DNA of 64,000 bases from Streptomyces qaidamensis (GTDB taxonomy: Bacteria > Actinomycetota > Actinomycetes > Streptomycetales > Streptomycetaceae). A program made the position numbers and the translations under genes. Below, piece after piece: positions 43,913 through 51,640 of the stretch. Location of the stretch: positions 5,394,001-5,458,000 of the forward strand of contig NZ_CP015098.1 in assembly GCF_001611795.1 (NCBI RefSeq). Direction: 5' to 3'. Under the pieces are notes generated by a model, which did no database searches, was not told where the DNA came from, and was given only the letters and a program-made list of their open reading frames with translations. Within the stretch, counting starts at the first letter, position 1; every line of letters starts with the position of its first letter.

Positions 43913-44788
43913 ATGACGGTCGAGGCGGATTCGGGGCGGCTCAAGAGCGAGGCGGACGAGCCGGGTTGGGAGGTGGACCCGGACGACGAGTGGGGCGTCG
44001 CGGTCATCGCCACGGTGGGGCGGCAGCTGAAGCTGCGGCGGGAGGCGGTGGGGATGCGGGCCGCCCAGTTCGGGACGGCGGTGGGGTACGGCGAGGACAT
44101 GGTCTACAAGATCGAGGGCGGGAAGCGGATCCCTCGGCAGGACTATCTCGTCAGGGCTGATGAGGTGCTGGGAGCGGGTGGGCTGATTGCGGCGGCCTGG
44201 GAGGACGTGAAGAGGGTTCGGTACCCCAAGAGGGTGCGGGAGCTTGCCAAGTTGGAGGGGCAGGCGGTGGAGATCGGGGTGTATGAGTGCAACAGCGTCA
44301 ACGGGCTGTTGCAGACCCCCGAGCATGCTCGGGCGTTGTTCGAGTCGTGGCAACCCGCATACTCGCCGGACGAAGTGGAACGTCTGGTGGCTGCCCGCAT
44401 GGCTCGGCAGTCGGTGTTCGAGCGGTCGCCGGCACCTTCGCTGAGCTTCGTCCAGGAGGAGGCGACACTGCTCCGCCCGGTCGGAGGCACAATGGTGTGG
44501 CGTCGGCAGCTTGAGCGTCTGCTGGAGGTGGGGCGGTTGCGTAACGTCAGGCTTCAGCTGATGCCGACGAGCAGCGAGGCACACCCCGGTCTGAACGGGA
44601 GGATCGAGGTGCTGAAATTCGGGGACGGCACCGCGGTGGGCCGGTCCGACGGCGCTTTCACCGGCCGTCCGACCACTGATCCGAAGCACATCCGGATCCT
44701 CGAACTGCGCTACGGCACCATCCGAGCTCAGGCTCTTCCCCCGCGTGAGTCGCTGGCCTTCATCGAGCAACTGCTGGGAGAGACATGA
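43913..44788 (+). CDS. XRE-family regulator with DUF5753 domain (WhiJ-like)
   Basis: The 291-residue product has an N-terminal helix-turn-helix (VGRQLKLRREAVGMRAAQFG to DMVYKIEGGKRIPRQDYL, residues about 35-85) and a C-terminal DUF5753 domain (VYECNSVNGLLQTPEHARAL, LSFVQEEATLLRPVGGTMVW, RNVRLQLMPTSSEAHPGLNG). This architecture is that of WhiJ-type developmental regulators of Streptomyces. Its stop overlaps the DUF397 gene by four bases. Such regulators are thought to be antagonised by their DUF397 partner. Confidence 0.93.
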   Translation: MTVEADSGRLKSEADEPGWEVDPDDEWGVAVIATVGRQLKLRREAVGMRAAQFGTAVGYGEDMVYKIEGGKRIPRQDYLVRADEVLGAGGLIAAAWEDVKRVRYPKRVRELAKLEGQAVEIGVYECNSVNGLLQTPEHARALFESWQPAYSPDEVERLVAARMARQSVFERSPAPSLSFVQEEATLLRPVGGTMVWRRQLERLLEVGRLRNVRLQLMPTSSEAHPGLNGRIEVLKFGDGTAVGRSDGAFTGRPTTDPKHIRILELRYGTIRAQALPPRESLAFIEQLLGET

Positions 44789-44967
44789 TCCGTAACGCTG
44801 AACCGGTGTGGTTCAAGAGCAGCTACAGCAGTGGCCCCGACGGCGACTCCTGCGTCGAGATCGCCATAGCCCCCCACACCATCCACGTCCGGGACTCCAA
44901 GCACACCGAAGGCCCCCGGCTCGCGCTTGCGCCGGAGGCATGGTCGGAGTTCCTGGCCTCCTTCTAG
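44785..44967 (+). CDS. DUF397 small acidic protein
   Basis: The 60-residue product has the full DUF397 signature: VWFKSSYSSGPDGDSCVEIA, then IHVRDSKHTEGPRLALAPEA and WSEFLASF. These proteins are encoded with XRE/DUF5753 regulators and are thought to modulate them. It overlaps the regulator stop by ATGA, so the two are coupled. The 3' end abuts the stop of an S41 peptidase relic on the opposite strand. Confidence 0.95.
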   Translation: MIRNAEPVWFKSSYSSGPDGDSCVEIAIAPHTIHVRDSKHTEGPRLALAPEAWSEFLASF

Positions 44968-45269
44968 CCGTCGTTCCGAAGGACGCTCACCGCGCGGTCG
45001 AACGCCGAGTCCCGGTTCTTGGCGAACTCCTCCTTGGTGGTCGGCTGCCCGACGCGAACCGTGCCGCCCGGCCGGTCAATCAGGGCCTGCGTGAAGGTCT
45101 CACCGGCGCTGACGGTCGTGCCTGAGGTCAGTACGGCGATCGGGCCGGTGTAGCGGGGCCCGTCGGCCGGTACGACCCTGATGGGCTCGGGGCGGGTGTG
45201 CCGGTCCGGGTCGGTGGGGTGGTTGCGGGCGCGCTTGGCGTAGGCGACGTAGGGCGTGTCCGTTGTAAC
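44964..45269 (-). pseudogene. S41 (C-terminal processing) peptidase relic with internal deletion
   Basis: The minus strand encodes YAKRARNHPTDPDRHTRPEP, then IRVVPADGPRYTGPIAVLTS, then GTTVSAGETFTQALIDRPGG, and ends KEEFAKNRDSAFDRAVSVLR with a TAG. The middle block is the S41 protease core with the catalytic Ser in SAGE; the last block is the family's C-terminal helix. Between RVGQPT and KEEFAKN the segment that normally carries the catalytic Lys is missing, apparently by an in-frame deletion. The N-terminal PDZ and first half are absent, and no start codon is seen. The stop overlaps the DUF397 stop region. Confidence 0.8.
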
Positions 45270-45277
45270 ACTGGGGC

Positions 45278-45787
45278 ATGACTTCCGAACCCGCTTGCGA
45301 AGACCTCGACTTGGATGCCATCGAGGAGGCGTGCACGGCGCCGGGCCCCGCCTTCGTCGCCATGGCGAGAGAGGCGGTGCCGCGTCTCGTGGCGGAGGTC
45401 AGGCGCCTGCGGTGGCTCGTCGAGTACGGGGCATGTCCCACGGCCGGCACCACGGGCACGGAGTTCGTGCTTCCGCTCGACGACGAGATGCTTGCCTACT
45501 TCCGCGAGATGACGGACGTATTGGTGGAGCGGATCGGTGTCTCCCGCGCGGAGGCGGTTGCCAGGATCAACGCGATGTACGGAACGCGGGAGTCGGCCGC
45601 GTGGGGCGTGGAGCTGATGGGCCACGAACTGCCGGAGTACTGGGCGTACGGGACGTACTACAGCCCGGATCACGGGAAACGCCTCCCGGTTGGAGATCCG
45701 CAGGTGGACGCGGACATCGACTTCGGCACCCATCCCGTACGCCCGGCACCTCCGAAGGACTCACCGTTCTGGACACTGGAGGAGTAG
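45278..45787 (+). CDS. Hypothetical protein, 169 residues
   Basis: I do not recognise this protein. It starts MTSEPACEDLDLDAIEEACT and is acidic and soluble. A helical segment FVAMAREAVPRLVAEVRRLRW precedes FVLPLDDEMLAYFREMTDVL and VERIGVSRAEAVARINAMYG. The carboxyl part is rich in aromatic residues (WAYGTYYSPDHGKR). The DLDAIEEAC ... VPRLVAEVRRLR beginning recalls N-terminal regions of actinophage-type hypothetical proteins, but that is only an impression. It is followed by another unrecognised gene 48 bases later. Confidence 0.7.
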   Translation: MTSEPACEDLDLDAIEEACTAPGPAFVAMAREAVPRLVAEVRRLRWLVEYGACPTAGTTGTEFVLPLDDEMLAYFREMTDVLVERIGVSRAEAVARINAMYGTRESAAWGVELMGHELPEYWAYGTYYSPDHGKRLPVGDPQVDADIDFGTHPVRPAPPKDSPFWTLEE

Positions 45788-45835
45788 TGGCACGATGTGC
45801 GCACACGTGATCGAGCGAACGGGGAGACCGGCGTC

Positions 45836-46483
45836 ATGGCCCGCTACATGGAGACACTGACCGTCGAGCGGGGCGGTTTCCGGATCAAGGTGCCGGAGTC
45901 CTGGTGGGAGTTCGACGTACGGCCGGAGTCGCGGGACGACTCGATCCGGCGGATGGTGAGCGAGCGCGTGCGGCAGCGCCCGGAACTGGAGCAGTACCGG
46001 GACGCGTACGTCGACTTCCTCCGGAAGGCCGCCGCGGATGCCTGGAAGTCGGGCGCGATGTACTGCGGCTGCATGGCGGAGAGCTTCGGCGGGGACACGC
46101 CGATCACGGGTTCGGTGACCGTCTCTCTCGTCGGCGGCCGCAACGAGCGGGGTGAGCCGCTGTCGAACGACCCGGCCGTCATCGCGAGTCAGCTCGCGGT
46201 CAAGGAGGCGAAGCGGGAGGGCGACTCGTGGCGGAAGGTCACGACCGTCGAGATCCCGGGCGTCTGCCCGGCCGCGCGGACGTACGGCATCGAGGACATC
46301 GCCGTGCCCGGCGACGCGCTCAACCGGACCATCCGCGCTGTACTGATGCAGACGTACATTCCCGTGCCGGGCCAGGAGGGCAAGATCGCCCTGGTCGCCG
46401 GCAGCAGCCAGGTCCTCGACCTCGCGGACTCCTTCTTCGACATCTTCGACGCGATCACGTCGACGTTCCGGTTCACGGGCTGA
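45836..46483 (+). CDS. Hypothetical protein, 215 residues
   Basis: I do not recognise this protein. The ATG at 45836 is preceded by GGGGAGACC; an upstream in-frame GTG at 45797 is less likely. It begins MARYMETLTVERGGFRIKVP followed by ESWWEFDV, a polar helical part (RMVSERVRQRPELEQYRDAY), an Ala/Gly-rich middle and a C-terminal DLADSFFDIFDAITSTFRFT. There is no signal peptide or membrane segment. Its codon use resembles the neighbours. It sits between a hypothetical gene and an immunity-like SMI1 gene. Confidence 0.7.
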   Translation: MARYMETLTVERGGFRIKVPESWWEFDVRPESRDDSIRRMVSERVRQRPELEQYRDAYVDFLRKAAADAWKSGAMYCGCMAESFGGDTPITGSVTVSLVGGRNERGEPLSNDPAVIASQLAVKEAKREGDSWRKVTTVEIPGVCPAARTYGIEDIAVPGDALNRTIRAVLMQTYIPVPGQEGKIALVAGSSQVLDLADSFFDIFDAITSTFRFTG

Positions 46484-46672
46484 CCTCCCTTTCACGAGGA
46501 CGGCCGGGACATCGAGCAGGAGAGCCGCCGCTGTGCGCCTGGTGATCACGGGGACTGCGCGCCGAGACTCTGGTCGACGCGGTACTCATGGCCGGAGTCT
46601 TCGCCCTCGAACGGTACGGCGGGCGCCCCGGCGTCCAAGAGGCATAGATCCTGGAGAACCGGCACCGGCGCC

Positions 46673-47143
46673 ATGGCAACCGAGGCTCGGCACCGAATCG
46701 GAGTAAATGTGATCTGGCGCGAGATCGTCGAAGCGTTCCCCTCCGCGGAACTCCGTGACCCCGCAGACACCGGCACCCTCGACCGTATCGAATCGGTCCT
46801 GGGCCAGCCGCTCCCGGGTGACCTCCGCGCCCTTCTTCTCGAGAGCAATGGGCTGGCCGATGAATACGGCACCGACGTCATCTGGTCTGCCGACCGGATC
46901 CTCGGTGACAATCTCTCGTTCCGCAACGACGAACAGCACAAGTCCCTGTACAGGGAGTTCGATTCGCTCATGTTCTTCGGAGACAACGGCGGGGGAGACC
47001 AGTTCGCCTTCGTCCGGCGGCCCGAGCGCAGCGAGGTGTTCGTCTGGGATCATGAGACGGACAGCAGAATCCTCGTGGCGCCGAGCCTGAAGCGCTATGT
47101 GCGCAGTGCGTTGGAGAGCGCCGGCGAGGATTGGTATCGGTAG
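46673..47143 (+). CDS. SMI1/KNR4 (SUKH)-family protein, probable immunity protein
   Basis: The product, 156 residues from ATG 46673 or 144 from GTG 46709, fits the SUKH superfamily. It shows a first helix WREIVEAFPSAELRDPADTG, LDRIESVLGQPLPGDLRALL with the LLESNGLADEYG loop, VIWSADRILGDN, and LMFFGDNGGGDQFAFVRRPE ending VFVWDHETDSR. SUKH proteins commonly neutralise polymorphic toxins, often nucleases. Here it lies 1 kb before an Rhs/ribonuclease remnant, so it may be an orphan immunity gene. No RBS clearly decides between the two starts. Confidence 0.88.
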   Translation: MATEARHRIGVNVIWREIVEAFPSAELRDPADTGTLDRIESVLGQPLPGDLRALLLESNGLADEYGTDVIWSADRILGDNLSFRNDEQHKSLYREFDSLMFFGDNGGGDQFAFVRRPERSEVFVWDHETDSRILVAPSLKRYVRSALESAGEDWYR

Positions 47144-47154
47144 GGATACTGCTC

Positions 47155-47628
47155 ATGGCGTCGGATCGTGACTGGGAAAGCGGCAAGGGCCTGCTGGGCA
47201 TCGACGACCCCGCCGAGTGGGATGCCGCGTGGGAGCGCGGTGAGAGTCGTCTCGGTACAGCGGCGATCGGGTTGGCGCTCCAGTGTTCGCTGGAGGAGGT
47301 CTCGCCTCGGCTCGTGCGGGCGACGCAGTTGCCGCACCCCGAGCAGCGGGGGTACGCCTTCACTGCCGCGGGTACCGCAGCGCGACTCAACCGGGAGCTG
47401 ACGCCGGAGCTGTACGCAGTGCTGCGCATGGCGGGGCCCAAGGGCCTGGCCGAAGACGCCATCAACGACACGCTGACCTTCGTGCCGTTCCGCAAGCTCC
47501 CGTCGTGGTTCAAATGGCGGTGGGTGCATGCGACGGTGCGGAACAAGGCGGAGGGCTGGTGGCTGCAGTTCGCGGACGCCGTCGGGGAGACGTGGCGGGC
47601 GTGGCGCGGGCGTCGTTCCCGACACTGA
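47155..47628 (+). CDS. Hypothetical protein, 157 residues
   Basis: The ATG at 47155 (MASDRDWESGKGLLGIDDPA) lies 11 bases after the SMI1-like gene stop. A recognisable block is QLPHPEQRGYAFTAAGTAAR followed by LNRELTPELYAVLRMAGPKG and DTLTFVPFRKLPSWFKWRWV. I recall similar proteins annotated as hypothetical in Streptomyces, without known function. Close coupling to the immunity-like gene suggests a joint unit. The end abuts the beginning of the Rhs remnant. Confidence 0.75.
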   Translation: MASDRDWESGKGLLGIDDPAEWDAAWERGESRLGTAAIGLALQCSLEEVSPRLVRATQLPHPEQRGYAFTAAGTAARLNRELTPELYAVLRMAGPKGLAEDAINDTLTFVPFRKLPSWFKWRWVHATVRNKAEGWWLQFADAVGETWRAWRGRRSRH

Positions 47629-47633
47629 TCCGT

Positions 47634-48806
47634 TTCCCTACCGCCGCGTGAACATGACCGTGGAACTCGACGCAGTCGGCCGTCGCGTCAGGGAAACCGT
47701 CGACGGCCGGACCATGAGCTTTGCCTACGACGCCGCCGGCGATCGGACGCTGCGCATCACCCCCTCGGGCGCCCGGAGCACGTGGGAGTACGACGCCGCG
47801 GGACGCACTGCCCGGCTCGGCACGGCGGGGCACACGATCGACTTCGTGCACGATGCGGCAGACCGCGAAGTGATCCGCCGCATCGACGGCGCGCTCACAC
47901 TCACTCGCGGCTATGACAGCCTCGACAGGCTGGTCACGCAGGCGAGCACAGCTCCAGGAGACCGCCGGATCGCGGAGCGCTCGTACACCTACCGCCCCGA
48001 CGGCCACCTCATAGGCGTCCAGGACTCCCGCACGGGCGGCCGGCGTTTCGATCTCGACGCACAGGGCCGCGTCACCGCGGTGCACGCGGCGGGCTGGAGC
48101 GAGCGCTACGCCTACGACTCCGCGGGCAACCAGACCGAGGCTGCCTGGGCCCGCACAGCATCCGGGTCATGAGGCCACCGGGCCGCGCGAGTACACCGGT
48201 ACGCGGCTGAGGCGGGCAGGCGCCGTTCATTACGAGTACGACGCCCAGGGGCGCGTGGTCGTACGCCGCAAGACCCGGCTCTCCCGCAAACCCGACACCT
48301 GGCGGTACGAGTGGGATGCCGAGGACCGGCTCACCGCCGTCACCACACCGGACGGCGTCCGGTGGCGCTACACCTACGACCCACTGGGTCGCGTACGTCC
48401 GGAACCCACACACCTGGTCCGACCCCTGGGGCTCGCGCCCCTGTGTCATCAGCACGGCGGCGACACGGGCAGCCCGGACGGGGCCGGGTTGTTGCCGGGA
48501 CCGGCGCCCCAGCACGCCGTGGACATGCTGAACAAGGTCAATGCCCGGCCAGGGGGAATCGGGAAAGTCGACGGCTACCATGGCAATGCGAACTGGGGTA
48601 ACAACAAGTCCGCCCTTCCCGGGGGCAAGTACAAAGAATGGGACGTCAACGCCAAGGTCGACCTCCCGCAGTGCAGCGCTCCGGGTTGCGGGAAGGAAAT
48701 CAGAGGCCCCGAACGCCTTCTGACTCCGAAAGACGGCCCTGGCCCCGCCTATTACACACCGGACCATTACGGAACGTTCTACTACGTCGGCCAATTTGCA
48801 GGATGA
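47634..48806 (+). pseudogene. Decayed Rhs-repeat protein with C-terminal ribonuclease domain
   Basis: Rhs/YD repeats are read as FAYDAAGDRTLRITPSGARS, TWEYDAAGRTARLGTAG, YTYRPDGHLIGVQD and ERYAYDSAGNQTEA. The 5' part of the large Rhs gene is missing. A one-base gain in the G run near 48146-48149 breaks the frame; translation resumes in another frame with ATGPREYTGTRLRRAGAVHY, YEYDAQGRVV and WDAEDRLTAVTTPDGVRW. Near 48381-48390 a deletion joins YTYDPLGR out of frame to VAYVRNPHTWSDPWG, the end of the Rhs core, removing the usual cleavage region. A one-base loss near 48430 then returns to the frame of the toxin tip. Confidence 0.88.
48513..48806 (+). other. Barnase/RNase Sa-like toxin domain of the Rhs remnant
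   Basis: The C-terminal about 97 residues form a complete microbial ribonuclease core: VDMLNKVNARPGGIGKVDGY, the strand KYKEWDVN with the catalytic Glu, EIRGPERLLTPKD with the catalytic and substrate Arg residues, and YYTPDHYGTFYYVGQFAG with the catalytic His. This resembles RNase Sa (YHEYTV, RGTRRII, YYTGDHYATF). CSAPGC may form a disulfide. An internal ATG (48525) exists but lies inside the first helix. A barstar-like gene follows 6 bases after its stop. Confidence 0.88.
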
Positions 48807-48812
48807 TTCAGG

Positions 48813-49355
48813 ATGACCGGTTTTGATATCACAGGGACTTCGGAACCCTGGGCCATCTTCGTTCCCCAGGGGGAATCCGGGGTCCACCAGCAACTGTCAA
48901 GGCTGGAGGCGAAGGGTGGGCACGTGTACCGCTTCGAATCCCGCGACCTCACGACTGAGGAGGGGATTTACCGTTCCTTCGCCGAAGTCCTGCGGTTCCC
49001 CGGATACTTCGGCAGGAACTGGGATGCCCTGGTGGACTGTCTGGACGACCTGTGCGGTGAGGTGACAGGTGGAGTCGGGATCGCGAGTGTCGTCCAGGAC
49101 GCGGATCGGCTTCTGGAAGCGGAACACTTCCCCCTGTTCGTATCAGTCCTCTGCCAGGGCGCGGATCGTGCGAATTCTGTGGTGGATCTCGATGGTTTCC
49201 CCCTGGACAGGCCTGCGATCGCCGAACATTTCGTTTTCGAGTTCCGTGACTTCGATCGTGACAAGGTCGCATCGCGGGTCGCGCAGCGTGATCTTACGGT
49301 CACGACCGGAGACACGTTCGTTGCCGCCGCTCTCAACCCCGAGGAATGGCGTTGA
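48813..49355 (+). CDS. Barstar-like ribonuclease inhibitor (immunity protein)
   Basis: The 180-residue product contains the barstar core: GGHVYRFESRDLTTEEGIYR then SFAEVLRFPGYFGRNWDALV and DCLDDLCGEV. The FPGYFGRNWDALVDCLDDL helix with its acidic face is the part that plugs the barnase active site. The extra C-terminal half (FVFEFRDFDRDKVASRVAQR) is found in longer barstar-like proteins. It starts six bases after the ribonuclease domain stop. The pair is the classical toxin-antidote layout. Here the antidote reads intact although the toxin carrier is broken. Confidence 0.92.
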   Translation: MTGFDITGTSEPWAIFVPQGESGVHQQLSRLEAKGGHVYRFESRDLTTEEGIYRSFAEVLRFPGYFGRNWDALVDCLDDLCGEVTGGVGIASVVQDADRLLEAEHFPLFVSVLCQGADRANSVVDLDGFPLDRPAIAEHFVFEFRDFDRDKVASRVAQRDLTVTTGDTFVAAALNPEEWR

Positions 49356-49598
49356 GAGCGGGCGATCCGGATCCGGTGCCCCTCGCTTGAGCGAACTTCG
49401 CCTCTCTCGGCGACGTCGTGGAGATCGACGCCGTCCGCTCCACCGGAACCTGCTGCTCTGGCCCGACGAGAGCTGATCGGTAGGGGTCGATCTTCAGCCG
49501 GCCCAGTTGAGAGGGTGAAGGACCGGCTACCGGGCCTACGACGCAGAACTGGAGCGGCTCGTCGAAGGGGTGGGGTCCGGGCCCGTCCGGCCTTGTGT

Positions 49599-49626
49599 TT
49601 GACCTACGTCACTCCCGGGGTATTCT
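49599..49626 (+). promoter_or_regulatory. Promoter of the S10 operon
   Basis: TTGACC (49599-49604) and TATTCT (49621-49626) with a 16-bp spacer, about 380 bases before rpsJ. The -35 is the same as at rpsL. Confidence 0.65.
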
Positions 49627-49924
49627 CCTCGGCTCGATTGGCGTCGCCCCTGCCCCATATGGCAGACTGTCCGAGTTGCTCGGTCGAGTGTTGATGCTGC
49701 GCGCCTCCCGCCGGGAGGACCGGAAGCGAGTCCCACAGTACTCGTCGCCCTAACTGCCACCACGGCAGCGCTGGGGCGGACGTACGGGAATCTTTCGGGA
49801 AGCGTCAGTGCGGCACCGGCCAGGCACCCGGTGGCCTTCTAGGTCCCGGCCTGCGGTTCCGGAAGGGCCGTGCGCAATCCCTGCAGGGGTGTTCGAACAA
49901 GGGACATCTGTGTCAGCGGAAGAG

Positions 49925-49950
49925 CGACACGCCCGACCGCGTGGGTCGGA
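49925..49950 (+). promoter_or_regulatory. Shared leader element, rpsJ copy
   Basis: The second copy of the 26-nt element, with a single A/G difference from the rpsL leader copy (37639-37664). The core hairpin CCGACCGCGTGGGTCGG is conserved. It lies 58 bases before rpsJ. Confidence 0.7.
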
Positions 49951-50008
49951 CAGAAGGGCTGGAACGCCGGGTTCCAGAGCGTTACGAGAGACAGGACTAC
50001 TAGTAGCC

Positions 50009-50317
50009 ATGGCGGGACAGAAGATCCGCATCCGGCTCAAGGCCTACGACCACGAGGTCATCGACAGCTCGGCGAAGAAGATCGTCGAGACGGTGACGCG
50101 TACTGGTGCGTCGGTCGCAGGCCCGGTGCCGCTGCCCACTGAGAAGAACGTGTACTGCGTCATCAAGTCGCCGCACAAGTACAAGGACTCGCGCGAGCAC
50201 TTCGAGATGCGCACGCACAAGCGCCTGATCGACATCCTCGACCCGACCCCCAAGACCGTTGACTCTCTGATGCGACTCGACCTCCCGGCCGGTGTCGACA
50301 TCGAGATCAAGCTCTGA
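50009..50317 (+). CDS. rpsJ: 30S ribosomal protein S10
   Basis: S10 (NusE) is part of the 30S head and also joins NusB and NusG in antitermination. The 102-residue product starts MAGQKIRIRLKAYDHEVIDS. VETVTRTGASVAGPVPLPTE and HFEMRTHKRLIDILDPTPKT are the conserved loop and strand. GAGAGACAGGA precedes the ATG. It opens the S10 operon, with rplC 17 bases downstream. Confidence 0.98.
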   Translation: MAGQKIRIRLKAYDHEVIDSSAKKIVETVTRTGASVAGPVPLPTEKNVYCVIKSPHKYKDSREHFEMRTHKRLIDILDPTPKTVDSLMRLDLPAGVDIEIKL

Positions 50318-50334
50318 GGCCGGTGATCTGAACG

Positions 50335-50979
50335 ATGGCTAAGCAGATCAAGGGCATCCTGGGCGAGAAGCTCGGCATGACGCAGGTGTGGGACGCGAAC
50401 AACCGTGTTGTTCCGGTCACCGTCGTCAAGGCCGGCCCCAACGTCGTCACCCAGGTCCGCACGAACGACGTCGACGGCTACGAGTCCGTCCAGATCGCGT
50501 TCGGCGAGATCGACCCGCGCAAGGTGAACAAGCCCCTCAAGGGCCACTTCGCCAAGGCCGACGTCACTCCCCGCCGCCACCTCGTCGAGATCCGTACCGC
50601 TGACGCCAGCGAGTACACCCTCGGCCAGGAGATCACCGCTGAGGTGTTCGAGGCCGGCATCAAGGTCGACGTGACCGGCAAGAGCAAGGGCAAGGGCTTC
50701 GCCGGTGTCATGAAGCGTCACAACTTCAAGGGCCTCGGCGCCGGACACGGCACCCAGCGCAAGCACCGCTCCCCCGGTTCCATCGGTGGCTGCGCCACCC
50801 CGGGCCGTGTGTTCAAGGGCCTCCGCATGGCGGGTCGCATGGGCAACGAGCGGGTCACCACCCAGAACCTGACCGTCCACGCCGTTGACGCGGAGAAGGG
50901 TCTGCTGCTCATCAAGGGCGCGGTTCCCGGTCCGAACGGCGGCCTCGTCCTGGTCCGCACCGCGGCCAAGGGGGCCTGA
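50335..50979 (+). CDS. rplC: 50S ribosomal protein L3
   Basis: L3 initiates 50S assembly, and its extension reaches the peptidyl transferase centre. The 214-residue product starts MAKQIKGILGEKLGMTQVWD. The loop near the catalytic centre reads GLGAGHGTQRKHRSPGSIGG followed by CATPGRVFKGLRMAGRMGNE. It ends GPNGGLVLVRTAAKGA. It is followed by rplD after four bases. Confidence 0.98.
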   Translation: MAKQIKGILGEKLGMTQVWDANNRVVPVTVVKAGPNVVTQVRTNDVDGYESVQIAFGEIDPRKVNKPLKGHFAKADVTPRRHLVEIRTADASEYTLGQEITAEVFEAGIKVDVTGKSKGKGFAGVMKRHNFKGLGAGHGTQRKHRSPGSIGGCATPGRVFKGLRMAGRMGNERVTTQNLTVHAVDAEKGLLLIKGAVPGPNGGLVLVRTAAKGA

Positions 50980-50983
50980 GGTA

Positions 50984-51640
50984 ATGAGCACTGTTGACAT
51001 CCTTTCGCCGGCGGGCGACAAGGCCGGTTCCGTCGAGCTCCCCGCGGAGATCTTCGACGTTGAGAAGGTCAGCATTCCGCTGATCCACCAGGTCGTCGTC
51101 GCACAGCTGGCCGCTGCCCGCCAGGGCACGCACAAGACCAAGACCCGTGGCGAGGTCCGCGGCGGTGGCAAGAAGCCGTACCGCCAGAAGGGCACCGGTC
51201 GCGCCCGTCAGGGTTCGACCCGCGCGCCGCAGTTCGCCGGTGGTGGCGTCGTGCACGGTCCCGTGCCGCGTGACTACTCGCAGCGGACCCCGAAGAAGAT
51301 GAAGGCTGCCGCGCTGCGTCACGCCCTCACCGACCGGGCCCGCCACAACCGCATCCACGTCGTCTCCGGCGTGGTCGAGGGCGAGACCCCCTCCACGAGG
51401 GCCGCCAAGACGCTGTTCGGCAAGATCTCGGAGCGCAAGAACCTGCTCCTGGTCGTCGACCGCGCCGACGAGGCCGCGTGGCTGTCCGCCCGCAACCTGC
51501 CCCAGATCCACATCCTGGAGCCGGGCCAGCTGAACACGTACGACGTTCTCGTCTCGGACGACGTGGTCTTCACCCAGGCCGCCTTCGAGTCCTTCGTGTC
51601 CGGCCCGAAGGCCAATGACACCGAAGGGAGCGAGGTCTGA
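50984..51640 (+). CDS. rplD: 50S ribosomal protein L4
   Basis: L4 lines the peptide exit tunnel and in E. coli regulates the S10 operon. The 218-residue product starts MSTVDILSPAGDKAGSVELP at ATG 50984, preceded by GAGGTA. The frame is open upstream, but that part lies within rplC. The tunnel loop TRGEVRGGGKKPYRQKGTGR followed by ARQGSTRAPQFAGGG carries macrolide-related positions in wild-type form. Its stop overlaps the rplW ATG by one base. Confidence 0.98.
   Translation: MSTVDILSPAGDKAGSVELPAEIFDVEKVSIPLIHQVVVAQLAAARQGTHKTKTRGEVRGGGKKPYRQKGTGRARQGSTRAPQFAGGGVVHGPVPRDYSQRTPKKMKAAALRHALTDRARHNRIHVVSGVVEGETPSTRAAKTLFGKISERKNLLLVVDRADEAAWLSARNLPQIHILEPGQLNTYDVLVSDDVVFTQAAFESFVSGPKANDTEGSEV

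Larger units (their letters stand above)
49356..50008 (+). other. Region between barstar-like gene and rpsJ
   Basis: This 653-base gap has no recognised gene in its first 240 bases; a short frame around 49395-49475 (FASLGDVVEIDAVRSTGT) is unassigned. The rest is the promoter and long leader of the S10 operon, including the element shared with rpsL. The in-phase open frame reaching upstream of rpsJ is leader, not protein. Confidence 0.7.

Noticed and set aside
45128..45733. Minus-strand frame of 201 codons opposite the 169-residue gene
   Set aside because: Composition of a shadow frame; the plus-strand frame has a plausible start, and the adjacent S41 relic is in a third frame.
46484..46672. 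Possible gene end (FALERYGGRPGVQEA) before the SMI1-like gene
   Set aside because: Too short and unrecognised; no start or supporting context. It may be a relic but cannot be supported.
49808..50008. Upstream extension of rpsJ in the same frame
   Set aside because: The S10 family starts at MAGQKIRIRL, and the upstream part is the S10 leader with the element shared with rpsL.
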